DNA of 8,507 bases, taken from positions 1 to 8,507 of the forward strand of contig CAMKAR010000080.1 of NCBI GenBank assembly GCA_946410535.1, written 5' to 3'. The stretch's first letter is position 1. Every line of letters begins with the position of its first letter. The notes under the pieces were generated by a model that was given only the letters and a program-made list of their open reading frames with translations, was not told the DNA's origin and did not search any database. Origin of the DNA: an uncultured Bacteroidales bacterium. Its GTDB lineage: Bacteria > Bacteroidota > Bacteroidia > Bacteroidales > F082. Made by a program: the position numbers and the translations under genes. Shown piece after piece: positions 1 to 7,088 of this stretch.

Positions 1-2
1 CG

Positions 3-2114
3 AAGGCACAAATCGCCGTCGACACACTCAGCACCGAAGCCCTGAACCAACTGCTCATCGAGCAAGTGGAACGGTTGGCCGAGGACAGCGACGACGACGC
101 TGACTTCGAGGAATTGCTGGACAACTACATCTTTTTCAGCGAAAATCCCGTCAATATCAACAGCGACGAGGTGATGCAATTGGTTGAACTGCGCCTCCTC
201 AGCGTGTTCCAATACGAGGAACTGCAAAAGTACCGTCGCTACTACGGTGATTTCATGTTCTTAGACGAGTTGGAGATGGTGGAAGGCTTCGACGAACAGA
301 CCTTGGCCATCATCAAGCCAGTGATTTGCATCGAGAAAGACAAGAGCAAGGACAAGCTGAGCCTAAAAAACATGGGGCGCTACGGCAAACACCAAATCGT
401 CGGTCGCTACGAGCAAATCCTTGAGAAACAGCAAGGTTATGCGCCCATCGACGACTCGTCGCTTTTGGCCAAACCCAACTCGCGCTATTTGGGCAGTCCG
501 CAAAAATACCAACTCAAATACACCTATAATTATAGGAACAAGCTTAGGGCGGGATTCGTCTTGGAAAAAGACGCTGGCGAGATGTTTTTCACCGACAAGG
601 TGAGCGACACCATCCAGAAGCTGTTGGGCAAAAATTACCGAAAAGGCTTCGATTTCGTTGGTTTCCATCTCTATGCCAAGGACTTGGGCATCGTGAAAGC
701 CGCCGTTTTGGGCGACTATCAACTCTCATTCGGTCAAGGGCTTACACTTTGGTCTGGAATGAGTTTCGGCAAGGCGGGTGCAGGCAGCAGCGTGATGAAA
801 CAAGGTCGTGGCATCACGCCAAAAGGCTCTGCCAGCGAGTATTCGTTCATGCGCGGTGCGGCAGTCACCCTCGGCGGAGGCCCATTCAGCGGCACGGTTT
901 TCTACTCCAATCGCTGGATTGATGCCAATGTCAGCGTGGCCGACAGCTTGGACGAGGCCGAACTTGTCAGCAGCCTACAAGAGACTGGTTATCATCGCAC
1001 TATCGGTGAGTTGCAAGACCGCCACGCCATCCGACAGCAGGTCGTGGGCGGACATTTGGCTTTCGCCATTGCCCATTTCGAGGTGGGCTATACAGCGCAT
1101 CACACTTGGCTCAGCACACCACTCCAACTCAAGCCCAGCCACTACAACCAATTCTATTTCCAAGGCCAGAAACTCACCAACCAAGGCATTGATTTCAAGT
1201 ATGTTAAAGGAAAGTTTGCCGTATTTGGCGAGGCTTCGATGAGCTATAATCCTGACACCACAGCCCTTCGACAGACTCAGGGGCCTGGTTTTGCTGGCTT
1301 GGTCGGAATAACCTTCAAACCAGCAGGTTACCTCAACTTCACGATGCTTTATCGCGACTATGGCAAGACCTACCAAAACCTCTTGGGCAACGCCTTTGGC
1401 GAAGGCAGCCGCAACCAAGGGCAACGCGGCATCTACCTTGGCGTTGAAGCCGCACCTGCACCTTATTGGAACATCCTCGCCTACGCCGACCATTTCGAAT
1501 TCACCTGGCTGACCTCGCAAGTCAACGCGCCGAGTCGCGGCCACGACTACTACTTGCGCGTCAGCCACAGCTTCAACCGCCGCACCAACGCCTATCTCCA
1601 ATTCCGCTCGAAGACCAAGATGAAGAACTCGACCGATGCCTTTGTCTTCAGCCACTACCCCATCTTCTACACCAAGAACGCCGTGCGCTTCAACATCAAC
1701 TACCAGATTGGCCACGACTTCCACTTCAGTAACAAAGCCGAATACGCCCATTACCGCAACGACGACGGCACCAATGAGCACGGGTATTTCCTCTGCCAGG
1801 ACATCGCCTACAAACCTGAGAACAAGCCCTTTAGCCTCACGTTCCGCTACGCCATCTTCGACGCCAAGGACTACAACGCCCGCATCTACGCCTACGAAAA
1901 TGACGTATTGTATAGTTTCAGCGTGCCAGCCCTTTACGGCAAAGGGATGCGTTTCTATCTCTTAGGCAAAGTCAAACTGTTCAACGCGCTGACCCTTTAC
2001 GCCCGCATCGGGCGCACCATTTACAGTGACCGCGACGAGATTGGCAGCGGCCTGACGCTGATTGAAGGGAACCATAAGACGGATTTGAAGGTGGAGATGA
2101 TTTGGAAAATGTAA
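3..2114 (+). CDS. Helix-hairpin-helix outer-membrane beta-barrel protein, 5' end missing
   Basis: The frame is open to the left edge (first visible codons AAG GCA CAA), so the true start and an expected signal peptide lie outside the window. The GTG at 66 is internal, not the start. The visible part is 703 codons. It begins with an acidic stretch and 'ELLDNYIFFSENPVNIN', then paired helix-hairpin-helix segments ('NINSDEVMQLVEL' and 'FLDELEMVEGFDEQTLAII'), as in ComEA-like domains. The remaining roughly 550 residues are rich in Tyr, Phe and Gly with alternating strands, resembling an outer-membrane barrel ('YLRVSHSFNRRTNAYLQFRS', 'ALTLYARIGRTIYSDRDE'), and it ends in WKM. I know this architecture from Bacteroidota as an uncharacterised family of about 700 residues; DNA binding should not be assumed. 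The stretch 'ALRQTQGPG' (about 1261-1287) looks like an in-frame dispersed repeat in a loop. The gene converges on the minus-strand genes, and no clear terminator follows it. Confidence 0.85.
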   Translation, partial: KAQIAVDTLSTEALNQLLIEQVERLAEDSDDDADFEELLDNYIFFSENPVNINSDEVMQLVELRLLSVFQYEELQKYRRYYGDFMFLDELEMVEGFDEQTLAIIKPVICIEKDKSKDKLSLKNMGRYGKHQIVGRYEQILEKQQGYAPIDDSSLLAKPNSRYLGSPQKYQLKYTYNYRNKLRAGFVLEKDAGEMFFTDKVSDTIQKLLGKNYRKGFDFVGFHLYAKDLGIVKAAVLGDYQLSFGQGLTLWSGMSFGKAGAGSSVMKQGRGITPKGSASEYSFMRGAAVTLGGGPFSGTVFYSNRWIDANVSVADSLDEAELVSSLQETGYHRTIGELQDRHAIRQQVVGGHLAFAIAHFEVGYTAHHTWLSTPLQLKPSHYNQFYFQGQKLTNQGIDFKYVKGKFAVFGEASMSYNPDTTALRQTQGPGFAGLVGITFKPAGYLNFTMLYRDYGKTYQNLLGNAFGEGSRNQGQRGIYLGVEAAPAPYWNILAYADHFEFTWLTSQVNAPSRGHDYYLRVSHSFNRRTNAYLQFRSKTKMKNSTDAFVFSHYPIFYTKNAVRFNINYQIGHDFHFSNKAEYAHYRNDDGTNEHGYFLCQDIAYKPENKPFSLTFRYAIFDAKDYNARIYAYENDVLYSFSVPALYGKGMRFYLLGKVKLFNALTLYARIGRTIYSDRDEIGSGLTLIEGNHKTDLKVEMIWKM
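1264..1283. repeat. Short dispersed repeat inside the outer-membrane protein gene
   Basis: The sequence CCCTTCGACAGACTCAGGG matches, from memory, the 'CCCTTCGAC-ARGCTCAGGG' class of short imperfect palindromes scattered through many Bacteroidota genomes. Its ends CCCT/AGGG are inverted. It is read in frame as LRQTQG between two predicted barrel strands, so it would add a few residues to a loop without breaking the protein. Its first bases with the preceding G (1263-1274) are identical to the last 12 bases of the window. Confidence 0.55.
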
Positions 2115-2298
2115 ATTGTCCACAATCACATAGTCGCCGTCAATATGGAATAAACGATTTTATACTTTTTCATAATGACGCAGCATGGCTTCGGTCGTTT
2201 TACCCCAAAACTCATCTCCCGACGACTTTTTCGTTCTTCGCCACTACCTGTATGGATTTTTCATTCCTCACCAACATCCAAACGCGGCTTTCGCCCAT

Positions 2299-3382
2299 TC
2301 AATGCCCCACGAACTCGGCGTCGAAGTCCTTGCATACGGCTTGGGCGGTGGTGCGACCGCTTTGGGCCGCCGGGGGCAGTCCGCCTGAATAGGCCGTGCG
2401 CTGGCCCGTGAAATACAAGCCCTTACGGTAGTGAACAGGCGCGTGATACAAACGACTGAATGGCGGCCAGTCGGTCATATAGCTCCCCTCGAAGGTGCCG
2501 CAATAACGTTCGTAGGTCAAAGGCGTGGCCACGTCCGTCACCGCCACTGCATCCTTGATTTCGGGAATCATATCGCCCATGATTTCCAAGAAACCGTCCA
2601 TCACCGCTTTCTTTTTGGCTTGGTAGCTGCCGTCGTCCTTGGCCGCTCTCCAGTAGGCATAGGTGGGGCCATGCAGCAGGCAGGTGATGACGCTGCAACC
2701 CTCTGGGGCATAGCCTTCCTCGGTGGCATAGTTGTTCACGACGACCGTCTCGTAGGTGCGCCCAGCCGCCTTCAACGGACGGGGCAACACGATTTGCATC
2801 GAGCGAGGCCAAGCTGACAGATCGGCATTGACCCCAACGCCGAGAAACATGCACTGCGTCGTCCTGAGTCCGTCGCGCATCTTCCGTGCCCAACCATCCT
2901 GCAACGGCTCGCGGAAGAGCTTGTCGATGGCGGTGCGGGCATCGGCGGAAATGACCACGGCATCGGCCTTGAGCACCTCGCCTTTGGCGCGGACAGCCCA
3001 TCCGTTTTCATCGGGAAAGACCTCCTCCACCGTCGTCTGGTAACGGATTTCTCCGCCTAAGTTCAGGAAGGTTTCGGCCATGTTTTGCGCCATGCGAAGC
3101 GAGCCGCCTTGGGGATAGCCGCTGTCGCCCACTTGGAACGTGCCGAGGGTATAAATGAGTGACAGCGCATTAATGTCCGGCTCCACCACGGCGGCCAACA
3201 AAGCCCTTATCCGCTTGTTCTTGAACCGTTTGGCATAGCCACGCGCCGCCCGGACCGCCCGCCTTCTCCAAAACGAGCGTCCGGAAGCCAGAGCGCTGCA
3301 AATACACGGCAGAGGTAAGCCCCGAAATGCCGGCTCCGATGATGACAACTTTATGGAAAGGAATCATTGAGTGCGTACTCAT
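2299..3382 (-). pseudogene. Phytoene-desaturase-like NAD(P)/FAD oxidoreductase with internal deletion and frameshift
   Basis: The gene begins at ATG 3382 (or ATG 3367, 'MIPFHKVV') with an FAD-binding Rossmann motif, 'VVIIGAGISGLTSAVYLQ', then an acidic strand end 'LVLEKAGGPGGAW'. Near 3230-3245 the homologous frame changes. It resumes as 'YAKRFKNKRIRALLAAVV', 'GDSGYPQGGSLRMAQNMAE', 'ADAVVISADARTA' and the C-terminal FAD motif 'GLYFTGQRTAYSGGLPPAA', ending in TGA at 2299-2301. In the CrtI/carotenoid isomerase-like family roughly 150-200 residues normally separate the GGxxGG motif from the 'RF.N..IR.LL' region. Here about ten do. The total span is 1084 bp, not a multiple of three, where about 1.5 kb would be expected. 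An internal block is therefore missing and the frame is shifted, and the product should be inactive. No other carotenoid genes are nearby. An assembly error at the junction is the main alternative. Confidence 0.75.
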
Positions 3383-3407
3383 CGGTGATTTTGTTTCAAA
3401 CCGAAAG

Positions 3408-3415
3408 CAAAAATA
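3408..3415 (-). promoter_or_regulatory. Possible -7 promoter element before the oxidoreductase pseudogene
   Basis: The minus strand reads TATTTTTG, an exact match to the Bacteroidota -7 consensus TAnnTTTG. It lies 25 bases upstream of the ATG at 3382, in the 94-bp gap after the phosphate transporter. No convincing -33 TTTG is seen at the usual spacing, and the region is A/T rich, so a chance match is possible. Confidence 0.35.
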
Positions 3416-3476
3416 CTTTTTTTCGTGAATCAGGGCTTATTTCCTTGAAAAAACCACCAAAGCCCAATTCGCGGAA

Positions 3477-5147
3477 TCATTCACGGATCGTGTTTCCCAC
3501 GTTGATCAAATGGTCGGCGATGCGCTCTGCGTTTTGCGCCAGCGACAGGTATTCGGCACCTACCTGCGGCGTGCATTTCCCTTCCACAAGTCGCTGGATG
3601 TGATTGCGTTCCATCTGCTCGGTCAAGTCGTCAATTTCTTCCTCAATCACATAGGCACGTTTCAAGGCATCGGTGTCGAGATTGTGATAAGCCGTGCTAA
3701 CCTGGTCATAAAGCGCGAGGATACGGCTCTCCATCGTCCTGATTTCCTCGACGGCTTTGTCGGAGAACGATGCCGACTGCGACCTCAGGCTCTCGGCGTA
3801 TTCAACAATGTTTTCGGCATAGTCGCCGATGCGCTCCAAGTCGCTCACGCTTCTGATGCTCGCATTCAGATATTTCAAGTCCGTCTGATTCAGCCGTTTT
3901 TCGGAGAGCTGCACCATAAACCGCAACAACTCGCCATTCAGGTAGTTAAGCTCCTTCTCGGTATCGGCAAATTGCCCCGATGCGCTGAAATCCATCGTCG
4001 TCACGATTTCGATAGAGCGCTTGAAATTCCCGATGGCCAACTCCGCCATGTTCTCAATCTCGGCTTTCAGCTGCTTTACGGCCAAAACAGGAGCGCTAAG
4101 CATCGTGTCGTCAAGGAAATACAAGTGCGGACCAGCAACTGCGGTTTTCTCCTTATCCGAAACAAGGCGGCACACAAGGCGAACCAAGTTCTCCGTCAAA
4201 GGCAAGGCCAGCAAGGTGGTGCACACGTTGAACACCGTGTGGAACATGGCCAACTGGATTTGCGGCGCATGGGGGAATGCGTGTTCAAAGACACTCCCGA
4301 AACCCCATAGTCCCTTGGTCGAAATTCGCAGAACCAAGGCTATCAGCAGAAACACAACCACACCCATGACATTGAAAAACAGATGGATAAGAGCTGTCCG
4401 CTTGGCGTTCGTCCCGCTGGTCATGCCTGCCAAGATGGCCACCACGCACGAACCGATGTTGGAACCCATTGTCAGGTAGATGCCTTGGTCGAGCGAAAGC
4501 AAGCCCGCCACGACCATAGTGATGGCGATGGAGGTGAGCACCGACGAACTCTGGATGATGGCAGTGAACAAAGCCCCCAAAAAGACGATCAGCAATGGGT
4601 TTTTGATGCTGGCGAGGAACTGTTTCACCGAATCGAGGGCTGCGAAATCGTCCATGGCGTTCGACATCATGCTGAGGCCGACAAACAAGGTGCCGAAGCC
4701 CGTCAGGATGCCGCCCACATGCTTCCACGACTCACGTTTTGAGAACATCAGGATGAAGGCGCCTATGCCAGCAAAAGCCGAAAACAACACGGTGGTTGAG
4801 ATTCCGTTGCCGCCCAACATGCCCAAGGCCACCAATTGGGCAGTGACGGTGGTGCCGATATTGGCGCCATAAATGACCGTGGCCGCCTGCGTCAGCGACA
4901 TGATGCCGACATTGACGAAACCGATGACCATCACGGTGACGGCACCCGAACTTTGGATGGCAGCCGTGCCGACGGCGCCGATGCCGACGCCCACCCATTT
5001 GCTCTCGCCCACTCGGGCAAAAAGCTGTTTCAACCGGCGGCTGCCCGCATTTTCAAGATGCGTGCTCATCATGTGGCAGGCCATCAGGAAAACACCGATG
5101 CCTGCGGTCAAGGTCAGAATTGCAGTAAGTACAGTGATTGCATTCAT
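3477..5147 (-). CDS. Na+/phosphate cotransporter with C-terminal PhoU domain
   Basis: This is a 556-residue inner-membrane protein of the PNaS (NptA/YjbB-type) family, expected to move inorganic phosphate with sodium. Two inverted transport repeats are visible. The first has 'AIQSSGAVTV' (residues 63-72) and 'GANIGTTVTAQ' (94-104). The second has 'AIIQSSSVLTSIAI' (196-209) and 'GSNIGSCVVAI' (228-238). These QSS and G-NIG signatures define the family. Hydrophobic helices continue to about residue 330. From about 350 there is a cytoplasmic helical PhoU-like domain, with 'DLERIGDYAENI' (437-448) and 'NAERIADHLINV' (539-550) matching PhoU metal-site repeats. Length and domain order are normal for bacterial members with a PhoU tail. 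The start ATG at 5147 gives a good first helix; the next Met is residue 22, inside that helix. No Shine-Dalgarno is evident. Its leader holds two hairpins (5234-5269 and 5174-5207) that could separate it from, or regulate it with, the upstream small gene. Confidence 0.95.
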   Translation of the reverse strand: MNAITVLTAILTLTAGIGVFLMACHMMSTHLENAGSRRLKQLFARVGESKWVGVGIGAVGTAAIQSSGAVTVMVIGFVNVGIMSLTQAATVIYGANIGTTVTAQLVALGMLGGNGISTTVLFSAFAGIGAFILMFSKRESWKHVGGILTGFGTLFVGLSMMSNAMDDFAALDSVKQFLASIKNPLLIVFLGALFTAIIQSSSVLTSIAITMVVAGLLSLDQGIYLTMGSNIGSCVVAILAGMTSGTNAKRTALIHLFFNVMGVVVFLLIALVLRISTKGLWGFGSVFEHAFPHAPQIQLAMFHTVFNVCTTLLALPLTENLVRLVCRLVSDKEKTAVAGPHLYFLDDTMLSAPVLAVKQLKAEIENMAELAIGNFKRSIEIVTTMDFSASGQFADTEKELNYLNGELLRFMVQLSEKRLNQTDLKYLNASIRSVSDLERIGDYAENIVEYAESLRSQSASFSDKAVEEIRTMESRILALYDQVSTAYHNLDTDALKRAYVIEEEIDDLTEQMERNHIQRLVEGKCTPQVGAEYLSLAQNAERIADHLINVGNTIRE

Positions 5148-5152
5148 AGATA

Positions 5153-5632
5153 TTAGCTTTTAGTTTGCAAAATGGAACGCGACCAGGGTGTTTCCAAGCC
5201 GCGTTCCCCGTTATGAAGATTATTGTTTCGGACAAAAAAAGTGGCATGGAGCAAATCCACGCCACTTTTCGTATTTGACGAAAGGGTATAGTTATGGCTG
5301 CAAGGGAGGCCGTTTCTTGGCGAATGACGCCTCACCTGTCCACGTTGCAACGCCTTGGGACTCTTGCTTTTCATCGTTTTCCGGCCATTCGTTTCACGCA
5401 TCGAAGCAGCAAGCCGATCCATAGTCTCCGTGAACAAGCCGATTATGGCCTCATCGTCGTCTTCCTCGTCGAAATCGAAGTCTTCGGCAAGGAGCGACGT
5501 GTTAGCGGAACCAACGATTTGCTTGGCCAAATGCTGCGCCTCGCAAACCTCATCGGCAACGAGGCACAAAGATAACGCGCTCACTAACAAGAGCATGAAA
5601 ACAGAGCCATATTTCCTAAGCGTTTCAAACAT
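5153..5632 (-). CDS. Small secreted acidic protein, 3' end uncertain
   Basis: I do not recognise this gene. The open frame is 159 codons from ATG 5632 to TAA 5153-5155, five bases before the phosphate transporter start. The N-terminus is a clear signal peptide or single membrane anchor ('MFETLRKYGS' followed by 'VFMLLLVSALSLCLVA'). Then comes a short segment and a strongly acidic stretch 'EDFDFDEEDDDEAI' (about residues 50-63) with a helical 'GLFTETMDRLAASMRE'. From about residue 95 the composition turns unlike a protein ('VRRHSPRNGLPCSHNYTLSS') and the frame crosses a strong terminator hairpin. Another frame has a stop at 5292-5294, just ahead of that hairpin ('SFAKKRPPLQP' then TAA). The gene may therefore really end near 5292, with a one-base sequence error or a recent frameshift around 5300-5350. 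The first 90 residues look like a genuine gene; the rest is doubtful. Confidence 0.5.
   Translation of the reverse strand: MFETLRKYGSVFMLLLVSALSLCLVADEVCEAQHLAKQIVGSANTSLLAEDFDFDEEDDDEAIIGLFTETMDRLAASMRETNGRKTMKSKSPKALQRGQVRRHSPRNGLPCSHNYTLSSNTKSGVDLLHATFFVRNNNLHNGERGLETPWSRSILQTKS
5174..5207 (-). promoter_or_regulatory. Leader hairpin upstream of the phosphate transporter
   Basis: GGAACGCG (5174-5181) and CGCGTTCC (5200-5207) form a perfect 8-bp inverted repeat around an 18-nt loop, ending 26 bases before the transporter ATG. On the minus strand the stem is followed by ATTTTGC, only a weak U-run. It could be a second, weak terminator, an mRNA leader structure or an operator. The sequence does not tell which. 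Confidence 0.5.
5234..5269 (-). terminator. Strong intrinsic terminator-like hairpin with U7 tract
   Basis: Read on the minus strand, AAAGTGGC pairs with GCCACTTT. After one A-C mismatch three more pairs (G-C, G-C, A-T) close a 7-nt loop, and seven Ts follow directly. This is a textbook Rho-independent terminator for transcription coming from the small gene to its right. It lies inside the long reading frame of that gene (5153-5632), which suggests that the frame's tail is not real coding sequence. Confidence 0.75.
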
Positions 5633-5717
5633 GGAAGCTAAAACATCCCTTATGGCTCATTAACGGACATTGGGTTTCTTTATTGCATGAGGCCGGCATT
5701 ATTTCATGTTGTCGCAG

Positions 5718-5741
5718 AAAAACCGAGCCACTTTGCCGCTC
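5718..5741 (-). terminator. Probable intrinsic terminator of the MFS transporter
   Basis: On the minus strand GAGCGGC-AAA-GTGGCTC can fold into a 7-position stem with one G-G mismatch and one G-T pair, followed by GG and five Ts. It overlaps the TGA stop of the MFS gene (5740-5742). The fold is modest, but the position immediately after the gene and the T-run support it. Confidence 0.5.
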
Positions 5742-6941
5742 AATGCGAGTTTTGCCTGACTTCTTCAACCACCTGCTTCTTCCTTGTCAAAAAGGCCTGC
5801 AACAGATAAACGAAGCCGATGATGACACCCGCCTTGAACGGCGACAAGAGGTCGGAAAGGCCAAAACAGGCGTTCCCCAACGGGGTGACTAACAAAGGCG
5901 ACAGAAACTGCCCGAGATACAAGGCGATGGAGAGCAAGGGCATCACGGTGGAGGCCGCCTCCTTCCCTGCCTTCATCGAGGCGATGGTGTTGAGGTAAGG
6001 CACACCGATGCCGTTGGCAATGCCGATGAAGGCCGAACCGAGCAGCAACAGCGGCAGGCTCGAGCCTAACGAAAGGAAGAGATAGCCGACAATGAACCCG
6101 ACAGGCGGGATGTACTTCATCACATAGCGGAGTTTCTGCATCATGCGGCCAAACACCAGACCGATGAGGAAAGCCACCAAGTCGAGGCCAACCATGATAA
6201 GCGTGATGGCGGTATTGGAAAGCGTGGTTCCTGCATGGGCACTGATGGCGAAGCGGGTTGGGTAGATGAAGAACAGAATCATCACCAAGAACATGCCGCC
6301 TACGGAGGGATGGAACCGTTTTATCAAGTTGAGAGTTGAGGGTTTAGAGTCTGGTTGGTGCCGTCGTTGGGCTTTCCGAGCCTTTCGTTGGGCAGGAATA
6401 GCGCGACCAACACAACCGCAATCAAGCCTAACAGATACACCAAGAAAGCGTAGTTCCACCCAATGTTGGCCAAAAGTCCGGCGAGTAAGGTGGCCACCAC
6501 GCCGCCCATCTGGTTCATGGCCGCCGAAAGGCCCATCAGCGAGGCCTGCCGCTCAGGGGGATAGTAATAGGCCAACAAGCCAGTAGAGAGCGGCATCATC
6601 ACGCCAACGCTCACGCCGAGCAAGGCACGCAAAACGAGCAATACTGTGAGGTTGTCGACGAAGAAACAGCCTGCTCCGGCAACAACATACAACACAAGTC
6701 CTGAGAGGGCTAACGTTCTGGTTTTGAAACACGAACACAACCACGGGAAAACCAGGTTGGTGACGATGATGAACAAAGCAGGCAGGCTGATGATGAGCTG
6801 CAACAGCATGTCGGGCATACCTGCAAAATAATCGTGGATAATGCCCATTGCCGGGGCGACGGCGGCACCCGCCATCACGGTGAGAAGTGAGATGGAAAGA
6901 ATCGCGGTGGAGAGCCTTCCGTTTTGTTTGTTGTTTGACAT
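5740..6941 (-). pseudogene. MFS transporter, frame interrupted at a 7-bp repeat (possibly phase-variable)
   Basis: A 12-helix major facilitator transporter is split across two frames. The N-terminal half starts at ATG 6941 ('MSNNKQNGRLSTAI'; a further upstream TTG is less likely) and runs to TGA at 6324-6326. It holds helices 1-6 and family signatures such as 'LVLRALLGVSVGVMMPLSTG' and 'NQMGGVVATLLAGLLANIGW'. The C-terminal half resumes at 'LIKRFHPSVGGMFLVMILFF' and continues through helices 7-12 to TGA at 5740-5742. Both halves are well conserved, with no other stop or damage. The break lies in the cytoplasmic loop between helices 6 and 7, exactly at imperfect 7-mers (6324-6351). The span is 1202 bp. 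Adding one 7-bp unit gives 403 codons, the usual size, and reads through as 'PQLSTLNLIKRFHP'. The substrate is unknown; drug or small-molecule efflux and sugar transport are both possible. Sequencing error is an alternative to true variation. Confidence 0.8.
6324..6351 (-). repeat. Four imperfect 7-bp tandem units at the MFS frame break
   Basis: On the plus strand the units are TCAAGTT, GAGAGTT, GAGGGTT and TAGAGTC, so the minus strand reads as ACTCTCA-type heptamers. Seven is not a multiple of three, so gain or loss of one unit changes the reading frame of the surrounding MFS gene. Similar CTCAACTCTCAACT strings are, from memory, common as low-complexity repeats in Bacteroidota. Confidence 0.7.
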
Positions 6942-6987
6942 TTTCTTTACGGAGTACAAGCTCTACCAAGCATTCTAAATTCGGCTG

Positions 6988-6995
6988 CAAAAGTA
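6988..6995 (-). promoter_or_regulatory. Probable -7 promoter element of the MFS gene
   Basis: The minus strand reads TACTTTTG followed by C, an exact match to the Bacteroidota -7 consensus TAnnTTTG. It is 46 bases upstream of the ATG at 6941, in the 147-bp gap after the Mur ligase. No clear TTTG at -33 is seen. It implies that the transporter has its own promoter. Confidence 0.5.
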
Positions 6996-7027
6996 GGAAA
7001 ATTTAGCGAAAGGGTATCCTCGCCAGG

Positions 7028-7044
7028 AAAAAACGCTTTCGTTC
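7028..7044 (-). terminator. Weak candidate terminator after the Mur ligase
   Basis: On the minus strand GAACG-AAAG-CGTTT is a short stem (four Watson-Crick pairs plus a G-T pair) running into a T6 tract, 45-60 bases past the Mur ligase stop. The stem is short, so this is only a candidate. Confidence 0.25.
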
Positions 7045-7088
7045 AAATATTTCTTCCGTTCCTGTGTTGCCCAAACAAGAAACGAACG

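Noticed and set aside
66..68. GTG at 66 as the start of the first gene
   Set aside because: The frame is open to the edge, with protein-like residues before it and no signal peptide after it, so the gene begins outside the window.
2102..2392. Plus-strand 96-residue frame in the convergent gap
   Set aside because: It overlaps the ends of both neighbouring genes and has a low-complexity, non-protein-like composition. The 184-bp gap 2115-2298 shows no gene, clear hairpin or repeat that I can support.
2299..3348. A separate 349-residue oxidoreductase starting at 3348
   Set aside because: The first about 35 residues ('MSSSEPAFRGLPLPC...') are an out-of-frame reading of the FAD motif, which is in the frame starting at 3382. 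The gene is frameshifted, not shorter.
3383..3476. Terminator for the phosphate transporter
   Set aside because: The gap after the stop contains only a 4-bp ATTC/GAAT inverted repeat and a T-run well downstream, too weak to call.
3510..4310. Long plus-strand reading frame antisense to the phosphate transporter
   Set aside because: It is a mirror frame of a well-conserved gene, with biased composition and no recognisable domain. The same applies to the 975-1781 minus frame opposite the first gene and the 7605-8045 plus frame opposite the Mur ligase.
6324..6351. CRISPR-like or telomere-like tandem array
   Set aside because: The units are only 7 bp, imperfect, without spacers, and lie inside a coding gene. 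A simple tandem repeat explains them.
5740..6459. A separate 239-residue gene with its own start at 6459
   Set aside because: Its first 50 residues are a shadow frame of the upstream MFS half ('RKARKAQRRHQPDS'). True homology begins only after the 7-mer repeat, so it is the second half of the split transporter.
6942..6959. TTG at 6959 as the MFS start
   Set aside because: It would add 'MYSVKK' from a rare start codon with no ribosome site. ATG at 6941 directly precedes a normal MFS N-terminus.
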